64,000 bases of DNA, from NCBI RefSeq assembly GCF_000316665.1, contig NC_019678.1:7039001-7103000 (forward strand), given 5' to 3'. Below, piece after piece: positions 8,086-16,355 of this stretch. The stretch comes from Rivularia sp. PCC 7116. Its GTDB lineage: Bacteria > Cyanobacteriota > Cyanobacteriia > Cyanobacteriales > Nostocaceae. The translations under genes were made by a program, and so were the position numbers. How positions within the stretch are numbered: position 1 is the stretch's first letter; every line of letters begins with the position of its first letter. The notes under the pieces are model-generated. The model was not told where the DNA came from and did not search any database. It saw only the letters and a list, made by a program, of their open reading frames with translations.

Positions 8086-9216
8086 ATGGAAGACCAAAAA
8101 CTTACCAAGATTCCTGTCACTCCTATCGATGGGCCAATTCCTGTAGAGCCTGATTTTCCTATCGGCGGACCAACTCCTGAAGCCACAATTCAAATTGAAG
8201 GAAGTCCAAAAAAAGCTCAAGCAAGAACAAGTGCTGAATCAATAATTCCAGCAGCAAATCGCATCGAGGGAACTGATAACCCAGAAATACTTTTCACAAC
8301 TCCCGGAGATGACTTGGTTTTGGCTAAAGGTGGTAACGATACTATCTTTGGCAGTCTTGGAAATGATACGTATAGCGGTGGTGATGGATTTGATAGTCTA
8401 GACTACAGTCTATTAGGGAAAAAAATTACCCTGCTTCCAAGAGGTTTTGTGGGTAATGGAGATACTCAAGGAAGTCAAATTCAAGAGATAGAAAGAATTG
8501 TCGGAGCACCAAATAAAGATAATGCGATTGATGGTTCGGGTGGTAGGAGAACAAAGACATCTTTCAACATCAATTTAGCCCAGGAAAAGTTAGTAGTAGA
8601 AAATCTTCCCGGAGGCGGTTCCTTTAAATTTGAAGTCGAAAATTTTGTAAATATTGAAGGAACAGAAAATGACGACTCGCTTACCGGTAACGATAAAAGA
8701 AACAGGATATCAGGAAACGGTGGTAATGATGTTCTGATTGGTGGATTAGAAAGCGACACCTTGTTTGGCGGTTCTGGAAATGACACTTTGACAGGTTCAG
8801 ATCCAACAGTAAGTCAGACTCCTGGAAGCGAAAGAGATGAACTAACTGGTGGTTCTGGTATAGATAAATTCATTTTAGGTAACGAAAAAGGTTCCTTCTA
8901 CGATGATTTCACCAGCAATGATTTTGCTCGAATCACCGACTTTACATTTGGAGAGACAATCCAATTGAGTACTCAAGCAACATATAATATCGAACAAAGT
9001 AGCAACGGATTTAATGTATTTTTAGTTAAAGATTCCGGTAAAGATGTAATCGCGAAAGTAACCGTCTCTTTGGGAATATCAAGTGCAAGAAGTGCAGCTT
9101 TGACAACAGATGCAGCATTAACTACAGAATCTGCTGTCAGTAGTTTATTGACTGGCATTCCTGAAGGTGATTTTACAATCAACTCCGGAGAACAGAAGGG
9201 TGTCTTTGTTGCGTAG
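8086..9216 (+). CDS. RTX-like calcium-binding repeat protein
   Basis: About 376 aa. Glycine/aspartate-rich nonapeptides of the hemolysin type occur in two blocks: around residues 80-105 (GGNDTIFGSLGNDTYSGGDG) and 195-235 (NGGNDVLIGG, GGSGNDTLTG), with a further GGSGIDKF unit. The C-terminal third looks like the usual RTX end domain. Such proteins fold on binding Ca2+ and are usually exported by type I secretion without a signal peptide, and none is seen. The N-terminus (residues 5-40) is proline-rich. The start is ambiguous: GAGG at 8069-8072 is 4 bases from a GTG at 8077 and 13 bases from the ATG at 8086; I prefer the ATG. The last codons and stop run into a repeated element, so the native C-terminus may have been replaced. 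Confidence 0.75.
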   Translation: MEDQKLTKIPVTPIDGPIPVEPDFPIGGPTPEATIQIEGSPKKAQARTSAESIIPAANRIEGTDNPEILFTTPGDDLVLAKGGNDTIFGSLGNDTYSGGDGFDSLDYSLLGKKITLLPRGFVGNGDTQGSQIQEIERIVGAPNKDNAIDGSGGRRTKTSFNINLAQEKLVVENLPGGGSFKFEVENFVNIEGTENDDSLTGNDKRNRISGNGGNDVLIGGLESDTLFGGSGNDTLTGSDPTVSQTPGSERDELTGGSGIDKFILGNEKGSFYDDFTSNDFARITDFTFGETIQLSTQATYNIEQSSNGFNVFLVKDSGKDVIAKVTVSLGISSARSAALTTDAALTTESAVSSLLTGIPEGDFTINSGEQKGVFVA

Positions 9217-9287
9217 CCGTCGCATGTCCTAACGGACACGCTGAGCTAAGGTAATGACGCAACGCCGGTTATTTTTGCGTAAGTCCT
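9212..9287. repeat. Partial MITE-like element at the end of the RTX gene
   Basis: The stretch from tcgcatgtcctaacggacac to the terminal GCGTAAGTCCT (9277-9287) matches the right half of the element at 722-877. The left inverted repeat is not seen. The TAG stop of the RTX gene (9214-9216) falls at its left edge. Confidence 0.6.
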
Positions 9288-9295
9288 GATGTTGA

Positions 9296-9327
9296 TAAAC
9301 CCGGTTTTTTTGAGAAGATCGGGTTTA
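9296..9327 (+). terminator. Probable terminator of the RTX gene
   Basis: TAAACCCG (9296-9303) pairs with CGGGTTTA (9320-9327) around a 16-nt T-rich loop. As with the M23 gene, a repeat now separates it from the stop codon. Confidence 0.45.
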
Positions 9328-9484
9328 TTAATTAGTAATAATGATTTAAAAGCACGAATACAGCATATTTCATCTTTGTGAGGTACATTTGGGCGGACAG
9401 GGATGTCCACCCCACCAGAGTTTTATAATTTATGGTTGTACCTTATTTAGCTTCAAAATGCTGTATCTTAATATTCAATAATAA

Positions 9485-10072
9485 TTACTGTTTGCTGTTC
9501 GTTGTTTCAAAGACAACACCTTCATAAAATAACTCGATAGGAATCTCGAATTCAATACTTGATAAAGTGACAATATCTCCTGCTATATAAGGATAATAAA
9601 GCCACATTATTCCTTCTCCCCTACAGTAACGCTCGACAGAAATATTTTCCGAATCAATCAAGATATATTCTTGCAAAGAAAGCATTTTTAAGTAGTAAGT
9701 AAATTTTTCTCCTCTATCTTTAGAACTCGTACCCGGAGAAAGCACTTCAGCTATTAGCTTCGGATTTTTATAAAATTTACGAGCCTTGAGGTCTTCAGGG
9801 TTGCAACTAACGATAACATCTGGATAGTAGTAAGGACTTTGAGGAGTAACCTGTACTTTCACATCTGAGACGTTAGCCTTACAGCCTTTAGAACTTAGAT
9901 GTGGGTACAAATTTCTATAAAAATTTAGAGCAATATCATTATGGGGAATTGTACCACCAGTCATTGCCAAAACTTCGCCATTAACATATTCGTAGCGAAT
10001 ATCTTGCAGGGGTTCCCATTCAAGATATTCCTCAATTGTCATTTTTTGGGGCTTCTCGGGAATAGCTATCAT
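9485..10072 (-). CDS. Uma2 family (DUF820) putative endonuclease
   Basis: 195 aa. It begins with the family signature MTIEEYLEWE and YEYVNGEVLAMTGG, followed by the PD-(D/E)xK-like core: YYPDVIVSC (Asp of the PD motif), LIAEVLSPGT (the E-x-K position shifted to EVLSP) and DRGEKFTYYLKM. Uma2 proteins are very numerous in filamentous cyanobacteria. They have a restriction-endonuclease-like fold, but for most the substrate and role are unknown. It is isolated here, with its own short flanks and no partner gene, as is usual for the family. Start by the MIAIPEKPQKMTIEEY context; the second Met (residue 11) is an alternative. Confidence 0.85.
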   Translation of the reverse strand: MIAIPEKPQKMTIEEYLEWEPLQDIRYEYVNGEVLAMTGGTIPHNDIALNFYRNLYPHLSSKGCKANVSDVKVQVTPQSPYYYPDVIVSCNPEDLKARKFYKNPKLIAEVLSPGTSSKDRGEKFTYYLKMLSLQEYILIDSENISVERYCRGEGIMWLYYPYIAGDIVTLSSIEFEIPIELFYEGVVFETTNSKQ

Positions 10073-10166
10073 TTGAAGACTTATATTAAAGAGTCAATTT
10101 GATTTGATTCTATCTATTTCTCTGCATGTTGTAACCGAATTCAATCAACTACTAACCGATAACTGC

Positions 10167-11033
10167 TCACCGTTTAAATAATCTTTTTACAGAATTCAAA
10201 CTATAACCAAAGACTTCGCCATTTCTAAATAGCTGATACCCAATGAATATCAAAAAAGCTGATAAGAGCATAGCTAAAAGATTAAACGAAGCGAATAATC
10301 TACCAGAAAATAAAAGTAATGCAGTTCCGAGTCCTATTAAACCCCATCCCCAATTACGATTGATTCGCCGTTGTAAAAGAATTGCAAGTCCACTAATCCA
10401 TAATATAATTGTTGGAAATCCAAGACCAAAACCAATTCTAGTGTTGGCAGCAAACATTAATATTCCTGACAGCATTGAGGCTAAACCAACAAATTTACTT
10501 TTACGGTCTACTACTTGTACTTTTTGCTCGTTATTGATAGCTTGAAGTTGGATAGTTGTGGGTTTGTTTGTCGCGATCGCAGTCTGCTGGCTTTGCTGTT
10601 TATATTGAAATATGAAACTGACTTTATTGTCGCTACCGAGGTCAATTTTATCACCTAGATTCAGTTGGTAACGTGTATGACTTTCTAATTTATTATCGTT
10701 TAAATAAGTGCCATTAGAACTACCCACATCCATTAAATAAAAATTGCTACCTTCTGCGATAATTTCTGCGTGAACACGCGAAACAATGTCAGCAGAAGGT
10801 AAAGTTAAAACATCAATATCTATAGGAATTTGCTCGTTTGGTTTTCCAATACGAATAATCGGATAATTTGGCGGAATGTCAAACGAAGTTGAGGTTTGAG
10901 TATGGAACAGTTCTAAACCAAGCCCTGTTGTTTGTAAAGTGCGTAAGTTTTGCATTTTCAGGGATGATATTTGTATTGATTTTACGTTTTTTTGATATGT
11001 AATATTGATTGTAGCGTTATCAGCCAGCAGCAT
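10167..11033 (-). CDS. FHA-domain membrane protein
   Basis: 288 aa. Residues about 57-140 form a forkhead-associated domain with the canonical pattern: IIRIGK, SRVHAEI and GSSNGTYLND. FHA domains bind phosphothreonine peptides, so this protein probably reads the output of a Ser/Thr kinase. The C-terminal half (about 180-275) is four closely spaced hydrophobic helices (for example VGLASMLSGILMFAANTRIG and LLAMLLSAFLIFIGYQLF), so the FHA domain sits at the membrane, presumably on the cytoplasmic side. The start is chosen because AAAGGA lies 9 bases before the ATG at 11033. One HIP1 site lies in the gene. The partner is not identified. Confidence 0.85.
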   Translation of the reverse strand: MLLADNATINITYQKNVKSIQISSLKMQNLRTLQTTGLGLELFHTQTSTSFDIPPNYPIIRIGKPNEQIPIDIDVLTLPSADIVSRVHAEIIAEGSNFYLMDVGSSNGTYLNDNKLESHTRYQLNLGDKIDLGSDNKVSFIFQYKQQSQQTAIATNKPTTIQLQAINNEQKVQVVDRKSKFVGLASMLSGILMFAANTRIGFGLGFPTIILWISGLAILLQRRINRNWGWGLIGLGTALLLFSGRLFASFNLLAMLLSAFLIFIGYQLFRNGEVFGYSLNSVKRLFKR

Positions 11034-11225
11034 TCCAAATTATCCTTTGCCAAGATTGACTCGGTTTGGAATAGGGGTAGGAGTGAGGGAGGAAAAGAGA
11101 TTTTTATAAGTAGTATTCAAGGTGATAGGAGTAATTTTCGTAGTGGAAGCACCTTGCTTTATAGTCGCAAGGGAGCAAGAGGCTCCCGCTAGTGACCAAC
11201 TTTTTATACCAAATACTTATAACTT

Positions 11226-12995
11226 CTAACTCACAACCCTTAATTCCTTATCCTCGATAATTTTTTCTCCTTCTTCCCTTGTATCTCCATTTCTATTTAT
11301 TTGTTGAGATAGGGGAATCTCGATGATGAATTCAGTGCCCTTACCAAGTTCTGAACTGCAATGAAGTTTACCTTCATGTTTCTCAACTATTATTTGATAA
11401 GTAATTGATAAGCCCAATCCGGTTCCTTTTCCTACGGGCTTGGTAGTAAAAAATGGGTCAAAGAGTTTGTTTTTGACTTCCTCGCTCATTCCCATGCCGT
11501 TATCTGCAATCCTGACTGCTACTGTTTGACGATCAATCAATTCCGTCTGAATGCAAATTTGAGGATTTTGTATATCTTTTTTATCTCTTCCTTCCTCTAA
11601 AACATCTATTGCATTATTAATAATATTCATAAATGTTTGATTTAATTGTCCGGGATAACATTCTACGTTGGGCAGTTGATTATACTCTCTGATAATTTCG
11701 ATACCGGTACGATTCGGTTTCGATTTGAGACGATTTTGTAAAATTAATAAAGTGCTTTCGATACCTTCATGAATATCAACTTCTTTCATATCGGCTTCAT
11801 CTAAGCGGGAGAAGTTACGTAAAGATACAACTATTTCCCGAATGCGGGTTGCTCCCATTTTCATTGAATTTAATACTTTAGGTAAATCTTCTTTTACAAA
11901 GTCCAAGTCCATATCGTCAAGTTTTTCTTCTATTTCATCTCCGGGAGTGGAAAATTCTTGTTGATAAAGTTCAATTAATTCTAAAATATCTTCTATATAC
12001 TGGTTTACGTGATTAATGTTGCCGTAAACGAAACTAACAGGATTATTGATTTCGTGGGCAACTCCGGCTACCATTTGACCCAAGCTCGACATTTTTTCGG
12101 TTTGAATTAGCTGTGCTTGAGTACTTTTTAGTTCATCTAGGGTTTCTTGTAACTCAGCTTGCGCTTGAGTGCGATCGCTAACTTCGTGTCTAAGATCTCG
12201 ATTGAGTTTGACTAACTCCCCGCTATGTTCAATAATTTCGCTGTACGATCCATTTAATTTTTCCGTCATGCGGTTGAATTCATCAGCTAGTTGCTCTAAT
12301 TCATCTTTTGTACGTATATTCAGCCGGTAATCAAGCTTACCCGCAGCAATTGCCGATGCTCCCTTTTGTAATTTATTCAAAGAGTTAATGACTGGAAGCA
12401 TAATCAAGAAAAATTGACTAATAAAAATCAGCACAATTGTTACTATAATCGCAGAGGTTGCGAGTTCAGTCTTGTACTTAATTTCTTTCATCTCATCTTC
12501 AACTAGAATGATTTTTGCGTGAGCGCTATCTGTGACATCACGTATAAATAACTCAATCTCATTAGCAAAAGAGTTTATTGCTCTAAAATCCTTTTGGGAA
12601 TCAGCTAAATATGAATCGGATGAGGTATTATTTTGTTTTCTAATTTCCTTACTTAAGCGTACTAAAAACGCGTGACGACGACGAATATCGTCTATTTCTT
12701 TGGCATTTGGCTCTAAAGTCTCTAGTCGAAGTAGGTTTGCTAAAAATTGATTTTGATATTTTTCTACATCTGACTTGTTGTTATTGATTAATACGTCATC
12801 TTTTAAAGCATCCACTTCATGTTTTAAATTTACTTTTAATTCTAAAGAAATTGCAATAACTCTATGGGATTTGTTGAGTTTATCACTAATTTTGCTTGTA
12901 ACTTTATTTCGCCATAAAGAAGTCCCTGTTAAGAGGATGGCGATTAATCCTGCAAAGCAAGTAGAAGAAAGGATAAATTTTTTAAAAATTTTCAT
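11226..12995 (-). CDS. Membrane sensor histidine kinase with HAMP domain
   Basis: 589 aa. Helix 1 (residues 8-28) and helix 2 (about 180-203) flank a periplasmic helical sensor region. A HAMP domain follows (206-258, including NSLNKLQKGASAIAAGKLDYR), then a coiled coil and the kinase core. The phosphoacceptor is H314 in [13 protein letters not shown] box MNIINNAIDVLE; G1 DNGMGMSEEV; F/G2 [16 protein letters not shown]. No receiver domain is attached and no response regulator is adjacent. The sensed signal is unknown. The catalytic core is closely related to the PAS kinase at 23220-25391, including the [17 protein letters not shown] block and the [12 protein letters not shown] segment. Confidence 0.9.
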   Translation of the reverse strand: MKIFKKFILSSTCFAGLIAILLTGTSLWRNKVTSKISDKLNKSHRVIAISLELKVNLKHEVDALKDDVLINNNKSDVEKYQNQFLANLLRLETLEPNAKEIDDIRRRHAFLVRLSKEIRKQNNTSSDSYLADSQKDFRAINSFANEIELFIRDVTDSAHAKIILVEDEMKEIKYKTELATSAIIVTIVLIFISQFFLIMLPVINSLNKLQKGASAIAAGKLDYRLNIRTKDELEQLADEFNRMTEKLNGSYSEIIEHSGELVKLNRDLRHEVSDRTQAQAELQETLDELKSTQAQLIQTEKMSSLGQMVAGVAHEINNPVSFVYGNINHVNQYIEDILELIELYQQEFSTPGDEIEEKLDDMDLDFVKEDLPKVLNSMKMGATRIREIVVSLRNFSRLDEADMKEVDIHEGIESTLLILQNRLKSKPNRTGIEIIREYNQLPNVECYPGQLNQTFMNIINNAIDVLEEGRDKKDIQNPQICIQTELIDRQTVAVRIADNGMGMSEEVKNKLFDPFFTTKPVGKGTGLGLSITYQIIVEKHEGKLHCSSELGKGTEFIIEIPLSQQINRNGDTREEGEKIIEDKELRVVS

Positions 12996-13353
12996 TTAAC
13001 CTTTCCCTATTTCAAGGAAACAAGCTGCCGACTTACTTGAAAGATGATTATGTTTTCGCATGGTACCAAATATAATGAAAAATCTTTATTTCGTAGAACT
13101 GTAGATGCATAACCCCCAAAGGTTATTTGTCCAGTCCATGCCTAAGTATAGTTTTCCCAAATAGGTGATAAAGATAACAATTTATTGCAAAAATCATCTA
13201 TTCAAAATTAGACGGGGAAGAAGCGGTAGAAAAGTAGAAAAGGGGATTTCTAGATTTTAGAGGGGTTTGGGAGTAAGATGTAGCGTGCCGAAAGGGATTA
13301 ACTTCCAAGTGTTAAATATGACTCATGCCCCATGTCCTATCCCCTATTCTCCT
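12996..13353. other. Non-coding interval
   Basis: About 360 bases between two minus-strand genes. It contains the upstream region of the histidine kinase and the tail of the NurA-like gene. No gene, convincing hairpin or repeat was recognised. Confidence 0.4.
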
Positions 13354-14694
13354 CTAAGCAATACTTCCTCTCTTCCTTGCTTCTTTGTAAGAAGTTCCGA
13401 CATTCTTCAAACCAGCTTTAATCATTTGTCTTTCTAGCAAACTGAAGAAGCGAGATCTATCGCCACCTCTTACAACTGCTTGGTTGTGGGATTCTGCTAA
13501 CGCTACTGGATAACCATATCCTTTATGAACTTGTGCGAGCATAAGCCCCAAGGATTCTTCAAACATTTCGGTATCTTCCACTACCCATTGTGGAAATTCT
13601 ACCCGCGCGATTTCGGTACCCACATGAACGTAACAAAAGTAAATTTGCTGCGAATCATATAAATCTAAAATGCGCGAATTACTCTTCCATAAAGGACTCC
13701 GCTGTCCCGGTTTGAGTTGAGTTGACCATAAAGTACTATCCCGCAATCCTTCAAACAACTTGCAAGGAATCTTCTCCATTTGATTCGGGCAAAAACTCAT
13801 ACAGTCCGGTGCTTTATGAGGACAAGCCGACAATCGGAAAAAATTCATTGCCTCAATACTCCGAGAAGCACTTAAATAACCCATCATAGGAATACCCGCT
13901 TCCCGCAAATCTTTCCAAGACTCCAAAATCGGCGGTAAGATATATTCCCTCGCATCATAAGGTAGTTGTTCTAAAAACCAGTAAATTAGCGAACCATCTA
14001 CCATTGCCAATGTAGGTATTTTTTCTAAAGTCGCGGTAGAAGGGGAAGAGTGGGTAGAGGGGGTAGAATTTTCTTTAACTTTGTCTCCTTGTTTATTTTT
14101 ATCTTCCCATCCCTTTCTCCCCTTCGGGTTCGGTAGTTCGCTCAACGGAGGGAACCTCCGCACGCGACTACTCTCACCGTCTCCCTTCCCGGTGGCAGCA
14201 ATTGCTAACTCAGACAACACCACAGCTTCACTAGCGGTGCGTCGGTAACTCATCCATTCTTCGGTTCTAATTCCCCACTGACGAGACATATATAAATCTT
14301 CAGGTCGATAGAATATTTCCGGCAAACTATCTAGAATCGGGTGTTTATTTTGTCCATAATGCAAAACGACCCTACCGATATTCAGAAGATAACAATAAGC
14401 AATTTCGTGATGGTTGGGAGCAATTTGGGAACCGTCAGTAGCAATGACAGTATGAATTTTGGGAGGAACCATAATATCAATACAGGTGTGCAACGGTTCC
14501 ATTGGAGTTGCATTCGCAAACAATATGCGATCGCGCCATTTTTGTTGGATTTTAACTAACTCGTCTTGGTTGTCAAAAGCATATTCAAGATGTTTCATCC
14601 CCAACTGCAACCGTTGACGATTTGCTTCAGCTTCTTGAGTCAGATGTTGACTCAAACCACGCATTTGTCCCGCAAGTTTACTTAAATCGAGCAT
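13354..14694 (-). CDS. NurA-domain nuclease-like protein
   Basis: 446 aa. NurA domain motifs are ATDGSQI (about residue 82, first acidic metal ligand), VDGSLIYW (second acidic block) and the C-terminal ESHNQAVVRGGDR. NurA in archaea is a 5'-3' nuclease that works with HerA in end resection; bacterial and cyanobacterial NurA-domain proteins are less studied. No herA-type ATPase is adjacent. Between the first and second motifs lies a long Ser/Lys/Gly-rich insert (about residues 170-225) whose DNA looks like intergenic repeat sequence. Four cysteines cluster in CPHKAPDCMSFCPN plus IPC and could bind metal. Tandem heptamers (AGTGAGC type) lie directly upstream of the ATG. Confidence 0.82.
   Translation of the reverse strand: MLDLSKLAGQMRGLSQHLTQEAEANRQRLQLGMKHLEYAFDNQDELVKIQQKWRDRILFANATPMEPLHTCIDIMVPPKIHTVIATDGSQIAPNHHEIAYCYLLNIGRVVLHYGQNKHPILDSLPEIFYRPEDLYMSRQWGIRTEEWMSYRRTASEAVVLSELAIAATGKGDGESSRVRRFPPLSELPNPKGRKGWEDKNKQGDKVKENSTPSTHSSPSTATLEKIPTLAMVDGSLIYWFLEQLPYDAREYILPPILESWKDLREAGIPMMGYLSASRSIEAMNFFRLSACPHKAPDCMSFCPNQMEKIPCKLFEGLRDSTLWSTQLKPGQRSPLWKSNSRILDLYDSQQIYFCYVHVGTEIARVEFPQWVVEDTEMFEESLGLMLAQVHKGYGYPVALAESHNQAVVRGGDRSRFFSLLERQMIKAGLKNVGTSYKEARKRGSIA
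14121..14190. repeat. Repeat-like segment translated inside the NurA-like gene
   Basis: This stretch holds a GGAGGGAACCTCC hairpin followed by cgcacgcgactactctcacc, resembling a common dispersed cyanobacterial intergenic repeat (from memory; not searched). It is read in frame and encodes part of a low-complexity insert. Confidence 0.4.
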
Positions 14695-14699
14695 AATCA

Positions 14700-14775
14700 G
14701 TTATCAGTGAGCAGTGAGCAGTGAGCAGTGAACAGTTATCAGTTATCAGTAACCAGTGAAAATTTAACAGCGAGC
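14700..14775. repeat. Short tandem repeats (AGTGAGC/AGTTATC type)
   Basis: Runs of the heptamers AGTGAGC, AGTTATC and related units lie immediately upstream of the NurA-like start codon. Confidence 0.8.
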
Positions 14776-14865
14776 AGTGAACAATTTCTTTCTGAAGACC
14801 GATGTGTTATGAAAATTATTATAGTGTTCGCGACTGCAAGAACAATTATTAACTATCAGAAAACA

Positions 14866-14930
14866 ATTACCAATTACCAATTACCAATTAGCAACTAATA
14901 ACTGCTCACTGCTCGCTGTTCACTGTTCAA
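14866..14930. repeat. Short tandem repeats (TTACCAA and CTGCTCA/CTGTTCA)
   Basis: Three TTACCAA heptamers are followed by CTGCTCA/CTGTTCA-type units, directly after the end of the HAD hydrolase gene. Confidence 0.8.
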
Positions 14931-14934
14931 TGAC

Positions 14935-15723
14935 TCAACTTTGCCATTCACCAAAGTCTTGGGTAAATTGAGCCAGTGATATTAAATTTATTCGCGTATC
15001 TTGTTGAGCATTTTCTCTTTCTTTGGCAGTATTATAACCCCAGTCGCAAAGGAACAATTCTACCTCTTGTAAATCTTCTTGCACTTTTACTTTTTGTAAC
15101 GTTTTTATCCGGTCTTCTAAAAACCATAGATTAACCGATGAATAGTTAGAATCTTGTTTTAATTCTCGCAATATTTCATATTTAGGACGCTTTTCTTCTT
15201 TACCGAAAATTGCTTCTCGCGGTAAATCAAAACCTGCTTTTTGCAACAATTCTTTGACAAAACGTCCTTCTTTTGTTGTCACTATATATAATGCAGTTTG
15301 AGTATTATATATATTTTGAATTCTTTCTACTACTCCGGGATAAAATTTATGCATACTTAGCCAACCATCTAAATCATTGGCTATCCATTCATCGCGCTGC
15401 GTATCTAAACTAAAAGCAATTTCCTGGGCTGAAAAGTCATTTTGACGAAGAATTTTTTGAGATATATCATGCCATGCTTGCAAAATATTATCTTCCTCAA
15501 AACCTTCTAATAATGCTTTTACTAACACTGGCATTTCCCAACCAGTTTCTATTACAGGACGAAGGCGATAAAATTTATTAGCTATTTCTTCTGTTTGATT
15601 TTGGTTCGCACAAGGCCAAAATTTGCAGTGAGTACGCCAAGCTACTTGAAAGTATTCTATCAAGCCGTTACAGATTACACCATCAAAGTCCAAAGCTAGA
15701 ATTGTCGGGCTAATTGCGGTCAT
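14935..15723 (-). CDS. HAD family hydrolase
   Basis: 262 aa. Motif I is LDFDGVICNG (residues 11-20; the first Asp is the nucleophile, the second the acid/base). Motif II is YIVTTKEGRF, and the motif III/IV region ends in WFLEDRIKTLQ with the acidic Mg2+ ligands. The helical insert between motif I and motif II is a C1-type cap, as in phosphoglycolate-phosphatase-like HADs. The substrate cannot be told from sequence. The gene starts 138 bases from the divergent DUF4058 remnant, and its 3' end abuts short tandem repeats. Confidence 0.85.
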   Translation of the reverse strand: MTAISPTILALDFDGVICNGLIEYFQVAWRTHCKFWPCANQNQTEEIANKFYRLRPVIETGWEMPVLVKALLEGFEEDNILQAWHDISQKILRQNDFSAQEIAFSLDTQRDEWIANDLDGWLSMHKFYPGVVERIQNIYNTQTALYIVTTKEGRFVKELLQKAGFDLPREAIFGKEEKRPKYEILRELKQDSNYSSVNLWFLEDRIKTLQKVKVQEDLQEVELFLCDWGYNTAKERENAQQDTRINLISLAQFTQDFGEWQS

Positions 15724-15860
15724 TTTATGAGTTTGCGAAACTGCTTTTGTAAGCTTATCGAATTTGCGATAAATTTGTGCTTTTTTTTGTTGAAATTGTG
15801 CTACCTACGTGCCTAAGTTAGAATTAACATAAATTCGTCCGAGAGTTTAAGGCGGGAGTT

Positions 15861-16280
15861 ATGAATAATCCTTTTCCAGGAATGAACCCATATTTGGAAC
15901 AGCCAGAATTATGGCATCAAGTTCATAACCGCTTAATTGTAGCAATTGCAGATGAAATTACTCCACAAGTAGCTCCTCAATATCATGTTGCTATCGTAGA
16001 ACGAGTTTATAGCAGTATTTCAGACAATTTGCTTGTCGGAATTGCAGATGTAGCAGTTTCCCGACGTAATGATTCAAGCGAGAGAATTGCTGTGATGACG
16101 CAGGAATTAATTCAACCTAAAAAAGTATCGGTACCCATACCAGAAGAAACCGTAGAAAGATATTTAGAAGTTCGTTCGACTCAATCTGGAGAAGTAATTT
16201 CAGTAATTGAAATACTTTCACCCAAAAATAAACGTTCTAAACAAGGTAGAGAAGCTTACGAAAATAAGCTAATATTTTAA
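15861..16280 (+). pseudogene. Truncated DUF4058 family gene
   Basis: 139 aa that match the N-terminal half of the cyanobacterial DUF4058 family: NPFPGMNPYLEQPELWHQVHNRL, then DVAVSRR, ERYLEVRS, VIEILSPKNKRSKQGREAYENK. Family members normally continue for about another 100 residues after the YENK segment. Here the frame ends at once (LIF-stop), and the sequence passes into palindromic repeats (16297-16343). I read it as a 3'-truncated remnant, although the retained half is uninterrupted. The function of the intact family is unknown. Confidence 0.7.
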
Positions 16281-16296
16281 ATTAGTTTTTCGTCTG

Positions 16297-16343
16297 GTTC
16301 CCAGGTTCAACCTGGGAACTAGGTTTTGGAGGCTCTGCCTCCA
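16297..16343. repeat. Two palindromic repeats between convergent genes
   Basis: GTTCCCAGGTT-c-AACCTGGGAAC (16297-16319) is a perfect 11-bp stem. TGGAGGCTCTGCCTCCA (16327-16343) is a second perfect palindrome; its GGCTCTGCC core recurs at 22047-22148. They may serve as a bidirectional terminator. Confidence 0.65.
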
Positions 16344-16355
16344 CTGATGAAAACA

